From Candidatus Helarchaeota archaeon (lineage in GTDB: Archaea; Asgardarchaeota; Lokiarchaeia; Helarchaeales; RDOG01), in contig JAHPZH010000003.1 in NCBI GenBank assembly GCA_019058315.1, positions 165,669 to 229,668 on the forward strand: a stretch of 64,000 nucleotides of DNA. Reading direction: 5' to 3'. Positions 36,201 through 43,734 of the stretch are shown piece by piece; the first letter of the stretch is position 1, and the number at the start of each line of letters is the position of its first letter. Both the position numbers and the translations under genes were made by a program. The notes under the pieces are model-generated. The model made no database searches. It saw only the letters and a list, made by a program, of their open reading frames with translations, and had not been told where the DNA came from.

Positions 36201-36991
36201 GACCATATCAGTATTTAGTAAGTGACAATGAGAATCCTGATATAGTTAGTACAACAAGAGTTCCATTAAATCCCGGTAATCTTAACACTGTAAATATAAC
36301 AGCATATATAACCGACAATATTGGCATAGATGTAGTTATAATAACTTTGAATCATACAAGTAGTCCTGCAAATTACAGCATGGATTTCCTATCGGGAACA
36401 ATTCAAGATGGTTATTGGAACTTTACTATTCCAACCGTTGTTGCTGGAACAACAGTCCAATATTCAATTTGGGTAAATGACACTTCTAATAATTTCGATA
36501 CAGCTGGACCTTATCAATATTTAGTTAGTGATAATGAGAATCCTAAAATATTAATTGTTTCAAGAGACCCAATTCGACCAGGTAGCCAAGATATAGTCAA
36601 TATCACGATACATATCACAGATAATATAGGCATACATACAGTACTGCTTGTTTCTGACCACAATGGGACTTTTAACACCTTTGAAATGACTCTTCTTTCA
36701 GGTATTAACCAAGATGGTTATTGGAATATTACTATACCCCAATTACCTTCAGGAACTACAGTTAACTATTCAATTTGGATAAATGATACAAATGATAATA
36801 ATGTTAGCTCGATTTATTACCAATATACCGTTCGTGTCCCAAGCAAAGCAGATTTTTGGCCTTTGACTTTCTTATTAACACAAATGGGATCTGGCGGTTC
36901 GATGTTCGTTCTTTTTTTTACAATAATAGGTGCCATAGCTGCAGTAGCTGTAATTTCAGCATTTATACTTTTAAAACGGAGTTCAAAGTAA
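33269..36991 (+). CDS. Large repetitive membrane-anchored surface protein
   Basis: A 1240-residue exported protein. The N-terminus MRKIKRIVVILIILLF is a signal peptide. About eight units of roughly 50 residues follow (pattern ICSDGAGGAIITWRDNR ... DIYAQKIFANGSIAW), probably a beta-propeller. Seven Ig-like units of about 102 residues come next (ITDNVG ... QDSYWNYTIP ... YSIWANDTSNN). A C-terminal membrane helix (FFTIIGAIAAVAVISAFILL) ends in basic residues. Many N-x-S/T sequons suggest heavy N-glycosylation. The ATG at 33269 has GGTGAG upstream and is preferred over a TTG at 33239. It is likely an adhesin or envelope component. Confidence 0.85.
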   Translation: MRKIKRIVVILIILLFPAILQNFLNKSPLIPNFNHLTNHRESMNMLTWEDNGTVVCNASNTQAFSRICSDGIGGAIIAWMDFRNGNYDMYVQRIFANGSIAWTTNGVAICTAIDHQEWGQICSDGAGGAIIAWQDGRGGSDWDIYAQKILTDGNVAWTANGIPICTAINDQTALQIVSDGSGGAIITWTDSRSGADIYAQKVFTNGTVAWTVGGTPISTASNNQNSPQICGDGSGGAIITWGDTRDFTNDVYAQKIFANGSVAWINNGVVISNASYQQSTPQICSDGAGGAIITWRDSRFGINFEVYAQKIFANGTTAWLANGSEICTSVYDQDYPEICSDGAGGAIITWRDNRSGITWDIYAQKIFTNGSIAWSPNGIPICTAIDRQELPQICSDGAGGAIITWRDNRNSNYDIYAQKVFANKSTAWTINGITLCNASDSQDGPEICCDGMGGAIISWMDFRNGLDHDIYAQLIDESIPVILGIEQIPISPDNIDSVNITAHITDNVGLSLITIISNHTGIPTDYSMDLLSGSAQDSYWNYTIPSVIAGTTVTYSIWANDTSNNQIIDGPYQYTVGDGENPNIISISREPINPNNTNIVNVSVHITDNVGVSTVLLNSNYTGTSLDYVMEFLSGTAQDSYWNYTIPFVVAGTTVTYSIWANDTSNNQIIDGPYQYTVGDGENPNIISISREPINPNNTNIVNVSVHITDNVGVSTVLLNSNYTGTSLDYVMEFLSGTAQDSYWNYTIPPIALGTTVTYSIWANDTSNNPDTAGPYQYLVSDNENPDIVSTTRVPLNPGNLNTVNITAHITDNIGTDVVIISSNHTGSPTNYSMNFLSGTIQDGYWNFTIPAIAVGTTVEYSIWANDTSNNSDTAGPYQYLVSDNENPNIIGMSRVPLNPGNLNTTIISVHITDNVGVDVVLITSNHSGIILNYPMLFYSGTPQDGFWNFTIPTVTARTTVEYSIWTNDTSNNPDTAGPYQYLVSDNENPDIVSTTRVPLNPGNLNTVNITAYITDNIGIDVVIITLNHTSSPANYSMDFLSGTIQDGYWNFTIPTVVAGTTVQYSIWVNDTSNNFDTAGPYQYLVSDNENPKILIVSRDPIRPGSQDIVNITIHITDNIGIHTVLLVSDHNGTFNTFEMTLLSGINQDGYWNITIPQLPSGTTVNYSIWINDTNDNNVSSIYYQYTVRVPSKADFWPLTFLLTQMGSGGSMFVLFFTIIGAIAAVAVISAFILLKRSSK
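34911..35515 (+). repeat. Exact 306-bp-period tandem duplication inside the surface-protein gene
   Basis: Bases 34911-35209 and 35217-35515 look identical by eye, offset by 306 bp (102 codons, one Ig-like unit). Neighbouring units are clearly diverged, so this copy arose recently by in-frame tandem duplication or was homogenised by recombination. Confidence 0.85.
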
Positions 36992-37088
36992 AAATAAGAA
37001 AATCAATAATATTATCCCTTTTTTTATTTTTAAGTTGGGAAATAAGAAATATCAACTATTTTTTATATAAATATTATATAATTTAATT

Positions 37089-37445
37089 ATGATAGAGTGG
37101 ATTACTCAAGATATATTTCCTAACTTCATTCGAATGAATGAGAACGTAGTTGTTTACTTTTTCTCTCCACATTGTGGGGCATGTGCAATTCAGAAACCAA
37201 TTCTTGAACAGATTGCAAATAAATTTGGAAATAAACTTCATATAGGAGAAATAGATGTTATAACAAATGGTAGAATTGCAATGGAGTATGGAATTACAGC
37301 TACACCAACTCTGATGTTTTTTAAAAAGGGGAAAAAGGTAAGATTTAAATTTAAGGGAAATAGAGTCGACCGATTATTGGGAGCCCAAGATTTTAATCGG
37401 CTTCGGGGAGTAGTTATTTTTCTAATAAATATGAAAATTAATTAA
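37089..37445 (+). CDS. Thioredoxin-like protein with CGAC active site
   Basis: A 118-residue thioredoxin-fold protein. The redox motif is Cys29-Gly-Ala-Cys32 in FFSPHCGACAIQKP, and the cis-proline is Pro73 in GITATPTLMFF. The usual Trp before the motif is replaced by Pro-His, and CGAC differs from the canonical CGPC. No signal peptide is present, so it acts in the cytosol on disulfides of unknown partners. It converges, with a 4 bp gap, with the Fe-S protein gene. Confidence 0.85.
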   Translation: MIEWITQDIFPNFIRMNENVVVYFFSPHCGACAIQKPILEQIANKFGNKLHIGEIDVITNGRIAMEYGITATPTLMFFKKGKKVRFKFKGNRVDRLLGAQDFNRLRGVVIFLINMKIN

Positions 37446-37449
37446 AGTC

Positions 37450-38277
37450 TCATGTAACATCGACTAAAGGAGAAATTTCTCCAATCGATTTTATTAAAGA
37501 TTCTTTATCTTCTAGCGAGATATCAATAGCTTTCTGTGGACAAACCTCTACACATCGACCGCATCCAATGCAGGCATTATTAATGATAGCACGTTTATAA
37601 ATTATTTTAATAGCATCAGCAATGCAAATTCCTTTAGTACATGTTTCACAGCCTACACATCGTTCGCTGACTTTTACTTTAACACCCGGCATTTTATGAA
37701 TCTTCGTACTAATTTTTGGTGATATATGGGGTAGCACACGCCAAAGACAACAACAAGGACAACAATTACAGATTGTAAGAAGTTTATTTCCAGGACTAAC
37801 ATTAAGCCAGACGGCATCCAATTTATTTCTTCCGATTACATGAACTAATCCTGCCTCTCGACAGCGTTTTACATGTTCCAACGCCTCTTCTTTTGTTACT
37901 TGTCTTCCTAACTGTGGATTGATACCTAAAACTGCCTCACCCAAGAATAAGCAACCTAAATGTCTTGGATAATCTTCACATTTACTAGAATCGCGACATA
38001 TACAAAAATTCATAATCCAATGATATTTGGCTTTCTTAATAAAATATTCAACCACTTGAGAGGGCAGAACTGTTTCGCTTGGCTTATCAATTGATTGATT
38101 GATTTCTATAACTTGATCTTTCGGTAAATAAATTAAATTATCCCCCTCAAAAAGCATATGGTCAATAATTTTTCCAATAATTGGAACCTTTGTTAATTTT
38201 GCAATTAATTTAATTCGCGGAAAGGTTTTCTTTAATAATTCTACGAACCATAAAGGTCGACCCAAATAAAACACCAC
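37450..38277 (-). CDS. 4Fe-4S protein with cysteine-rich central region
   Basis: A 275-residue protein. Two ferredoxin-type 4Fe-4S motifs lie at the C-terminus: CVGCETCTKGIC near 208 and CIGCGRCVEVCPQKA near 236. In the middle are unusual Cys clusters, CICRDSSKC (about 95-103) and ICNCCPCCCLW (about 175-185), which could bind another cluster or metal. The first 60 residues are mostly hydrophobic or basic and may associate with the membrane. The start is GTG. It is probably an electron carrier or scaffold; its partner is unknown. Confidence 0.8.
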   Translation of the reverse strand: MVFYLGRPLWFVELLKKTFPRIKLIAKLTKVPIIGKIIDHMLFEGDNLIYLPKDQVIEINQSIDKPSETVLPSQVVEYFIKKAKYHWIMNFCICRDSSKCEDYPRHLGCLFLGEAVLGINPQLGRQVTKEEALEHVKRCREAGLVHVIGRNKLDAVWLNVSPGNKLLTICNCCPCCCLWRVLPHISPKISTKIHKMPGVKVKVSERCVGCETCTKGICIADAIKIIYKRAIINNACIGCGRCVEVCPQKAIDISLEDKESLIKSIGEISPLVDVT

Positions 38278-38368
38278 ACCAATAATACAATTAATTATGA
38301 AAATTCAAAATAATAATAATTAGATGTTCAAGTATTTTTGACTATTTTACTTTTAAAATGGAATTCGA

Positions 38369-39070
38369 ATGTTATTGGCTAAAAATATTTTAGAAGCAAA
38401 ATTTATTGAAAGACCAAATAGGTTTTTGGGTATTGTAGAATTAAATTCTTATAAAATTCAATGTTTTATTCCAAATCCCGGTAGAATGAGGGAACTTTTA
38501 ACCGATAATAGGAAAGTTTGGTTAAACTCTGTTCCAAACAAAAATAGAAAAACATCTTATGACCTAATTGCAGTCGAACATGAAGATAAAATTGTGTCGA
38601 TTGATTCTAGAGTGCCAAACAAATTTATTTTTAATCTATTACAAAAAAAATTTCTATTTGATTTTAAATTTGATGAAATAAAGCCAGAATACTCTTATCA
38701 AAATAGTCGTCTTGATTTCTTTTTAAGAAAAGAAAATGAAAAATATTTGGTTGAAGTTAAATCGTGTACACTCGTCAAAGATAAGATAGCACTATTTCCT
38801 GATGCTCCAACAGAACGCGGTGCAAGGCATGTTCATGAACTTATTGGAGCTTTAGAAAATGGCTATAAATCCTTTTTAATTTTTATAATACAAAGGGATG
38901 ATGCAGAATTTTTTAGCCCTAATGAAGAAACGGATAAAATTTTTAGTGAGAAATTAAAGCTCGCCGAAAAAAAAGGAGTCATCATAAAGGCTTTGACAAA
39001 TAGAGTTTTTATTGACCAAAATAATTTATATATTGAACCTTCTAATGAAATAAAGTTAAAAATTAATTAA
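38369..39070 (+). CDS. sfsA: SfsA family protein
   Basis: A 233-residue SfsA protein. The N-terminal OB-like half contains RFLGIVELN and FIPNPGRMRELL. The C-terminal nuclease-like half has LDFFLRKENEKYLVEVKSC near 114-132, then FPDAPTERGARHVHEL near 145. The E-V-K and acidic residues resemble the PD-(D/E)xK fold. The family was first described in sugar fermentation regulation, and its biochemical role is unclear. It heads a three-gene run with a GNAT and a PIG-L gene (10 and 20 bp gaps). Confidence 0.9.
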   Translation: MLLAKNILEAKFIERPNRFLGIVELNSYKIQCFIPNPGRMRELLTDNRKVWLNSVPNKNRKTSYDLIAVEHEDKIVSIDSRVPNKFIFNLLQKKFLFDFKFDEIKPEYSYQNSRLDFFLRKENEKYLVEVKSCTLVKDKIALFPDAPTERGARHVHELIGALENGYKSFLIFIIQRDDAEFFSPNEETDKIFSEKLKLAEKKGVIIKALTNRVFIDQNNLYIEPSNEIKLKIN

Positions 39071-39080
39071 ATGGGAGAAA

Positions 39081-39716
39081 ATGGTAATTATTAGAAAATG
39101 TCGCAAAGCTGATGCTAAAGGAATTATGAATGTTTGTTTTAAAACTGGATATATGGGAGAAGATGCTACAGGGCATTTTTCTGATGTTAAACTTTTCGGA
39201 CTTCTTTTTTGTCTTTATTATCCTAGATATGAGCGTGAGCACAGTTTTGTCGCAGAAGACAATAGAGAAATTGTGGGTTATATACTAGGTTCACCAGATT
39301 CTGAGCTTCAGGAACGTCTATTTTTAGCTAAAATTGGCTGGAGAATTCCTATTCGCCTCTTTTTTGTCACTTCTTGGCGATATTTTCAAGATATTAAAAC
39401 AATTCTACACTTTATTAGATTACCCCGTTCTAATCCAAATTTTAATATTAATAAAAAATATCCAGCTCATCTCCATATTGATATTTTGGAAAAATACCAG
39501 CGAAAGGGAATTGGAAGTAAATTAATGGATAAGTTTGAAACTCATATGCGAAAATTAGGTGTAAAAGGTATCCATCTCGGTACTTCAGAGGGAAATTATA
39601 AAGCTGTTCCTTTTTATAAAAAGAAGGGTTATAAAATAATACATAGAGATAAAATGGGTATGTGGCCTGATGCTCCCGAAAAGAGAGGTCTGCTTTTTGC
39701 AAAAAAGCTTATTTAA
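39081..39716 (+). CDS. GNAT family N-acetyltransferase
   Basis: A 211-residue acetyltransferase. The acetyl-CoA loop is LEKYQRKGIGSKLMDKF at about 138-154 (Q-R-K-G-I-G), followed by GVKGIHLGTSEGNYKAVPFY and KKKGYKI. The N-terminal half contains an extra segment (about 75-120) with basic and aromatic residues. It is the middle gene of the sfsA operon, just before a PIG-L deacetylase. An acetylase beside a deacetylase could act on related amino sugars, which is inference. Confidence 0.83.
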   Translation: MVIIRKCRKADAKGIMNVCFKTGYMGEDATGHFSDVKLFGLLFCLYYPRYEREHSFVAEDNREIVGYILGSPDSELQERLFLAKIGWRIPIRLFFVTSWRYFQDIKTILHFIRLPRSNPNFNINKKYPAHLHIDILEKYQRKGIGSKLMDKFETHMRKLGVKGIHLGTSEGNYKAVPFYKKKGYKIIHRDKMGMWPDAPEKRGLLFAKKLI

Positions 39717-39736
39717 TTTAATTTAAGTGTATAAAT

Positions 39737-40522
39737 ATGAAAGATATAATCCTTGCAATTGGAGCTCATCCTGATGATATTGATTTTTTTGCTGGGGGAA
39801 CAATTGCGAAATTCTGTGAGGAAGGTAAAGAAGCGTATTTTCTTATAACAACTGATGGACAACGTGGATCTTTGAGACCTGATACAGACCCTAAAACTCT
39901 TATTGCCACCAGAGCAAAAGAGGCAAGAGCTGCCGCAAAGGTTTTAGGTGTTAAAGAAGTTTTTTTTCTAGGTTATGAAGATGGTTTCTTAGATCGAACA
40001 CCACATCTCGAATTAAGAGAACATTATATTAAATATATTCGTAAACTTAAACCTAATATTCTTATGACATTCGACCCATGGAACCCATATGAACCACATA
40101 GTGACCATAGGAAAGTCTCTCTTGCTGCATTTGAAAGTTGCTATTTTTGTCATTATCCCCTTTTTCATCCGGAATCAAAACCAATTCATTTTGTATCGGA
40201 AATATGGCTCTTTCGATCTCCTAACCCAGATACTTGGATACAATTAAAAAATGTTCGAACTAAAATAAAGGCTTTGGCAAAACACGCATCCCAAATCCAA
40301 ATGTTACGAGAAGAAATATTAGGGCAATTAAAATCAGCAAATATCGAAACCTCGATATTAGAAGCACTTGATAATAAAACACTTCTTGATATATTTGTTC
40401 GCAATATGGCTGAACAAGATGGGAAAAAGCAAGGTTACAAATTTGCAGAGGCTTTTAAAGTGTTTAAAATAGGATATGTCGAAGATATAAGGGTAATCAT
40501 CGAAAAGATGAAAGAGTTATAA
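39737..40522 (+). CDS. PIG-L/LmbE family deacetylase
   Basis: A 261-residue zinc-dependent deacetylase. The zinc and catalytic motif AHPDD is at 10-14, TTDGQRGS follows near 39, and the second metal motif HSDHRKVS is near 121. The family removes acetyl groups from GlcNAc-linked lipids, mycothiol precursors and similar compounds. The C-terminal helical part (about 165-261) is intact. It ends the sfsA-GNAT-PIG-L run. A T-rich stretch at 40544-40560 may end the transcript. Confidence 0.88.
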   Translation: MKDIILAIGAHPDDIDFFAGGTIAKFCEEGKEAYFLITTDGQRGSLRPDTDPKTLIATRAKEARAAAKVLGVKEVFFLGYEDGFLDRTPHLELREHYIKYIRKLKPNILMTFDPWNPYEPHSDHRKVSLAAFESCYFCHYPLFHPESKPIHFVSEIWLFRSPNPDTWIQLKNVRTKIKALAKHASQIQMLREEILGQLKSANIETSILEALDNKTLLDIFVRNMAEQDGKKQGYKFAEAFKVFKIGYVEDIRVIIEKMKEL

Positions 40523-40758
40523 AAAAGATATTAAAAAATGATATTTTGCTCTTTTTCTTTAATAAAAAAATTTTTTTATAAAATAAATACACAAAATGAG
40601 TTTGCATTGTTTAATATTGCCAATATCATAACGCTTTTTAAGAATCATTAAGAATCAGTTCTAATGTAGGATTGGGAAAAATTCCTTTTTAAAGTAATTA
40701 AAAGAATTTGTAAACCTTCCAAATCTTGCTAAAATTAAAAATAAAAGGGTGAAACTTC

Positions 40759-41760
40759 ATGGAGAGAAGAGTAAAATTAGGGTTAGTAGTAGTATTAATT
40801 CTTTTTGCAAGTGGTGCAGGAATTACAGGACTGATCTTAGTAAGCACGAGTCAAGAATTCCCAGCAGGGTTACTGCTTTTAGGAGCTGCTCCACAACAAT
40901 CCAATGGTGGTGGGACCGGCCCAGGAACGCTAGGAACGCCAACAGGAGTAAGCGCTACTGATGGCACGTCAACATCGTATTCTACGGTAACATGGAACGG
41001 GGTTTCTGGAGCTGAATCATACCACGTGTATAGATCCACATCTCCCTCAGGAACATACTCGCATATAGGGCAGACAACATCCTTATCTTTTAATGATGTA
41101 TCTGCTGGACAGGGAACTCTCTATTATTATAAAGTAAGGGCATATTCACTGGAATTAGGTTATAGTGATTACAGTTCCTATGATACGGGCTTTAAAAAGC
41201 TAATTGCGCCTACTGGAGTAATTGCTACTAATGGTACATCAACATCATATTCTCGAGTAACCTGGAATAGTGTTACTGGAGCTGAGTCATACTATATATA
41301 TCGATCAACATCTTCCTCAGGATCTTACTCATATATAGGACAAACTTCATCATTATCTTACGATGATACATCCGCAGGACCTGGAACTCTTTATTATTAC
41401 AAAGTTAGAGCTCATTCCTCAGTATTTGGGTTTAGTGATTACAGTTCCTATGATACGGGTTTTAAAAAACTATCTACACCTACTGGAGTGTCTGCATCGG
41501 ATGGAACTTATTCTGACTGGGTGCGAGTAACATGGAATGCTGTACCTGGAGCTGATTTATATGGTGTATTTGTATTCAGTTCTAGTAGTATGAGTGATTT
41601 TCTTTATATGGCAGGAGAAACAGCGTCCCTATCTTTGGATGATACAATTGCAGGGATAATTTTTGATGGAATTGTTTTATACTATAGAGTTGCAGCAGCG
41701 TCTTTTTCATCTAACTCAACTAGTGACCTTAGTAGTTATAATACCGGATATACATTTTAA
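40759..41760 (+). CDS. Secreted or membrane-anchored protein with three FN3-like repeats
   Basis: A 333-residue exported protein. A signal or anchor segment (VKLGLVVVLILFASGAGITG) opens it. A Gly-rich spacer follows, then three FN3-like units of about 85-90 residues beginning PTGVSATDG, PTGVIATNG and PTGVSASDG, each with VTWN and YYYKVRA-type strands. Units 1 and 2 are very similar. The repeat region is visibly richer in G and C (about 40-53 percent in two 60-base samples) than the surroundings, suggesting transfer. A fragment of this gene is duplicated at 43401-43531. It is probably a cell-surface binding protein. Confidence 0.82.
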   Translation: MERRVKLGLVVVLILFASGAGITGLILVSTSQEFPAGLLLLGAAPQQSNGGGTGPGTLGTPTGVSATDGTSTSYSTVTWNGVSGAESYHVYRSTSPSGTYSHIGQTTSLSFNDVSAGQGTLYYYKVRAYSLELGYSDYSSYDTGFKKLIAPTGVIATNGTSTSYSRVTWNSVTGAESYYIYRSTSSSGSYSYIGQTSSLSYDDTSAGPGTLYYYKVRAHSSVFGFSDYSSYDTGFKKLSTPTGVSASDGTYSDWVRVTWNAVPGADLYGVFVFSSSSMSDFLYMAGETASLSLDDTIAGIIFDGIVLYYRVAAASFSSNSTSDLSSYNTGYTF

Positions 41761-41772
41761 TATTTTAATTTT

Positions 41773-41810
41773 CCTTTTTTTTTCTAATTTTGGCAGTTTT
41801 TTTTCTTCCA
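41773..41810 (+). terminator. T-rich terminator after the FN3 gene
   Basis: Two long T runs (41775-41783 and 41797-41804) follow the stop codon at 41760, with no stable hairpin. Archaeal intrinsic termination relies on such T tracts. Confidence 0.45.
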
Positions 41811-41892
41811 AGGGATTGTTTTTTAATAGTTTTAGGAAATTAAAAATAATTAACTCATGTATTTTTAATCCTAAAAAATAAAATGAAGAAAA

Positions 41893-42063
41893 ATGCACGA
41901 ATTAGAGATTTGTTATATCTGTAAAAAAGAAATTACAGAAGATAGAGCTAATTGTGCTTATTGCAATACACCTTATCATAAAAAAGAACTAAATAATTGG
42001 ATAAAACGCTTTAAAAAATGTCCAAGATGTGGTAGGGAATTGAAAGAATTCGTAATTATGTAG
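41893..42063 (+). CDS. 56-residue stand-alone RING-like zinc-finger protein
   Basis: A very small protein that is little more than one finger. Ligands are Cys7/Cys10, Cys21/Cys24, His29 (with Glu32 at the next ligand place), and Cys43/Cys46, with a conserved Trp36. The pattern C-x2-C-x10-C-x2-C-x4-H-x2-E-x10-C-x2-C is shared with the genes at 42198 and 43735 and with the tail of the protein at 15575. The ATG has GAAGAAAA upstream. It lies 134 bp before the first membrane paralogue. Small RING-finger proteins occur in archaeal ubiquitin-like systems, but no ubiquitin, E1 or E2 gene is seen here. Confidence 0.72.
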   Translation: MHELEICYICKKEITEDRANCAYCNTPYHKKELNNWIKRFKKCPRCGRELKEFVIM

Positions 42064-42070
42064 ACGATTC

Positions 42071-42176
42071 CTCCTTTACCTTGACTCTAAATTTTTTAAA
42101 TAATATTTAATTAAACTATATTGTATTATTTTGATAAAACAATTGAAGCAATTTTTGGTAATATTTCGGGGGTTTT
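42071..42176 (+). repeat. Upstream region duplicated at 43574-43685, copy A
   Basis: This AT-rich leader before the first membrane RING-like gene matches 43574-43685. A 32 bp core (42084-42115, also at 43587-43618) is identical, and both copies end in TATTTCGGGGGTTT. The AT-rich core may include the TATA element, and the G5 run lies near the start codon. Conservation probably reflects duplication rather than proven regulation. Confidence 0.75.
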
Positions 42177-42197
42177 TGACTGAAAACCAAAGATAAA

Positions 42198-43103
42198 GTG
42201 AAAGGAGTTTTGACACTAATAGGAATTATCATATTAATAATAGGCGTTTATTTAGTTTTAACATTCATTTTTATAACAAGGGATAATTATAGAATGCAAG
42301 GAGAATGGGGCATATTTTTAATTATTATTAGTTTATATCCAAATATCCCAGATCATATTAACTTGGGACTTACTCTTATAATTTTTAGGAATTTAAATGA
42401 AGGACGACTACCTTTAGGATCAACTTTAACATTTATGGGTATACTTTTATTGTTACTCCCATGGATTTCTGGGTTTAGAACTAAGGCTAAAGCGCAAAGT
42501 GTATTGACAATCATTGGAATTAGCTTGGAATTAATTGCTCTTAATTTACTATTAACAAATACCAATATGGGAGTAGTTTTTGCTTGGGGAGCGGGTTTAG
42601 GTGTAGTTGGAGCATGGATATTGGTTTTAACAAATGTCCATTGGAACTTAATGCAGACTGAGCGAGATCCAGGTTATAATCCAACCCAGCAAATTCGAGA
42701 AAGAATAAAAAAGCGTCCGTTCAAAATTAGACAAGACACAGAGAAAGTTCTAAAACTTTCAAAATGTCCTGTTTGTAAAGCTCCTTTAAAAGATAGTTCT
42801 AGTGACTTTTGTGAATCTTGTAATACAAAATTAATTAAATGTCCGATATGTAAACAACCGATTAACAAAGAAAACTTAATTTTCTGCCCATTTTGTAGTT
42901 CACCTTTTCATAAAACTGAATTTCTTGAATGGTTAAAAGTTCATGCTAATTGTCCTCGATGTAAAAATGAATTAGATATGTGGGAATTTCAAAAACATTT
43001 AGAGGAAAGTAAAAATGAGTTATCTAAGATTCAGTGTCCTGAATGTAAAAAATTCATACCAAATGATTGTAACTATTGTATCTTTTGTGGATTTAAAATA
43101 TGA
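42198..43103 (+). CDS. Membrane protein with zinc ribbons and RING-like domain, copy A
   Basis: A 301-residue protein. Four or five hydrophobic helices fill residues 1 to about 145. The cytosolic tail then carries a zinc ribbon (CPVC...CESC, about 190-210), the RING-like module (CPIC, CPFC, His, Trp, CPRC, about 214-258) and a last ribbon (CPEC...CIFC, about 276-298). The segment HKTEFLEWLK and the following WEFQK are nearly identical to copy B at 43735. The start is taken as GTG 42198; a CTG at 42180 is an alternative. The topology recalls membrane-bound RING-CH ligases. Function is inferred only. Confidence 0.75.
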   Translation: MKGVLTLIGIIILIIGVYLVLTFIFITRDNYRMQGEWGIFLIIISLYPNIPDHINLGLTLIIFRNLNEGRLPLGSTLTFMGILLLLLPWISGFRTKAKAQSVLTIIGISLELIALNLLLTNTNMGVVFAWGAGLGVVGAWILVLTNVHWNLMQTERDPGYNPTQQIRERIKKRPFKIRQDTEKVLKLSKCPVCKAPLKDSSSDFCESCNTKLIKCPICKQPINKENLIFCPFCSSPFHKTEFLEWLKVHANCPRCKNELDMWEFQKHLEESKNELSKIQCPECKKFIPNDCNYCIFCGFKI

Positions 43104-43130
43104 AATTATAATTACTAGATCTAATTCTTA

Positions 43131-43400
43131 TTAGCAGATTTGTTTATAAACAGGTGTAGTATCAACTAAAATAATTAATAAACACTTATTTTGTTGGAAG
43201 AGGTCTTTTGTATTATTCTCATCCAGCTTTTGAATTAATGTTATTAAATCTCCTTTTGAATCTTCAAGAAATTATATATTACTTTGGTAATCTTGTTTAA
43301 TGGATTCTGCAGTTTCAGTATTTATCAAGATAACACTAACAAAATGTTCCTTGATAGAAACTCGATTTTTCTCTTGAAAATGAACTTTAATTTCATTTTT
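43131..43400 (-). pseudogene. Pseudogene fragment: 3' end of the PQQ-type propeller gene
   Basis: This stretch matches the last 265-270 bp of the gene ending at 44655 (bases about 44655-44923) at roughly 80-85 percent by eye. The reading frame is broken: the codon matching Ser in QSNIS is TAA here (TCA in the intact gene). It ends abruptly at 43400, where sequence from the FN3 gene begins. It is a remnant of a tandem duplication. Confidence 0.85.
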
Positions 43401-43531
43401 GAACGCTAGGAACACCAACTGGAGTAAGTGCTACTGATGGCACGTCAACATCGTATTCTACGGTAACATGGAACGGGGTTTCTGGAGCTGAATCATACCA
43501 CGTGTATAGATCCAGATCTCCCTCAGGAACT
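43401..43531 (+). pseudogene. Pseudogene fragment of the FN3 gene
   Basis: Bases 43401-43531 match 40925-41055 in the FN3 gene with only a handful of differences. The fragment has no start, no signal peptide and only part of one FN3 unit, then runs into unrelated AT-rich sequence with stop codons. It marks the left joint of the duplicated block. It is far better conserved than the adjacent propeller-gene remnant. Confidence 0.88.
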
Positions 43532-43573
43532 TACGATTTAAAAAAATAACTATTATTTAACAATTTTGAAATT

Positions 43574-43685
43574 ACCCTTTTCCTTAACTCTAAATTTTTT
43601 AAATAATATTTAATTAAATTATATTGTAATATTTTATATTTTATAAAAACAATTGAAGTACTTCTTTGAAATATTTCGGGGGTTT
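43574..43685 (+). repeat. Upstream region duplicated from 42071-42176, copy B
   Basis: This is the second copy of the AT-rich leader, before the second membrane RING-like gene. It keeps the 32 bp identical core at 43587-43618 and the TATTTCGGGGGTTT block at about 43672-43685. Together with the two pseudogene pieces it fills most of the 631 bp between 43103 and 43735. The remaining bases show nothing I can assign. Confidence 0.75.
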
Positions 43686-43734
43686 GATTAAATATTAATT
43701 TTAATCCCACTCAATAACTTCATGATGATAAAAA

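Noticed and set aside
33400..36800. Repeats that could be taken for a CRISPR array
   Set aside because: Units are coding, in frame, of 150 or 306 bp and diverged; no short identical repeats with unique spacers occur.
43104..43734. Small gene in the 631 bp gap between the two membrane finger genes
   Set aside because: The gap is explained by two pseudogene pieces and a duplicated leader; no intact frame with a start is present.
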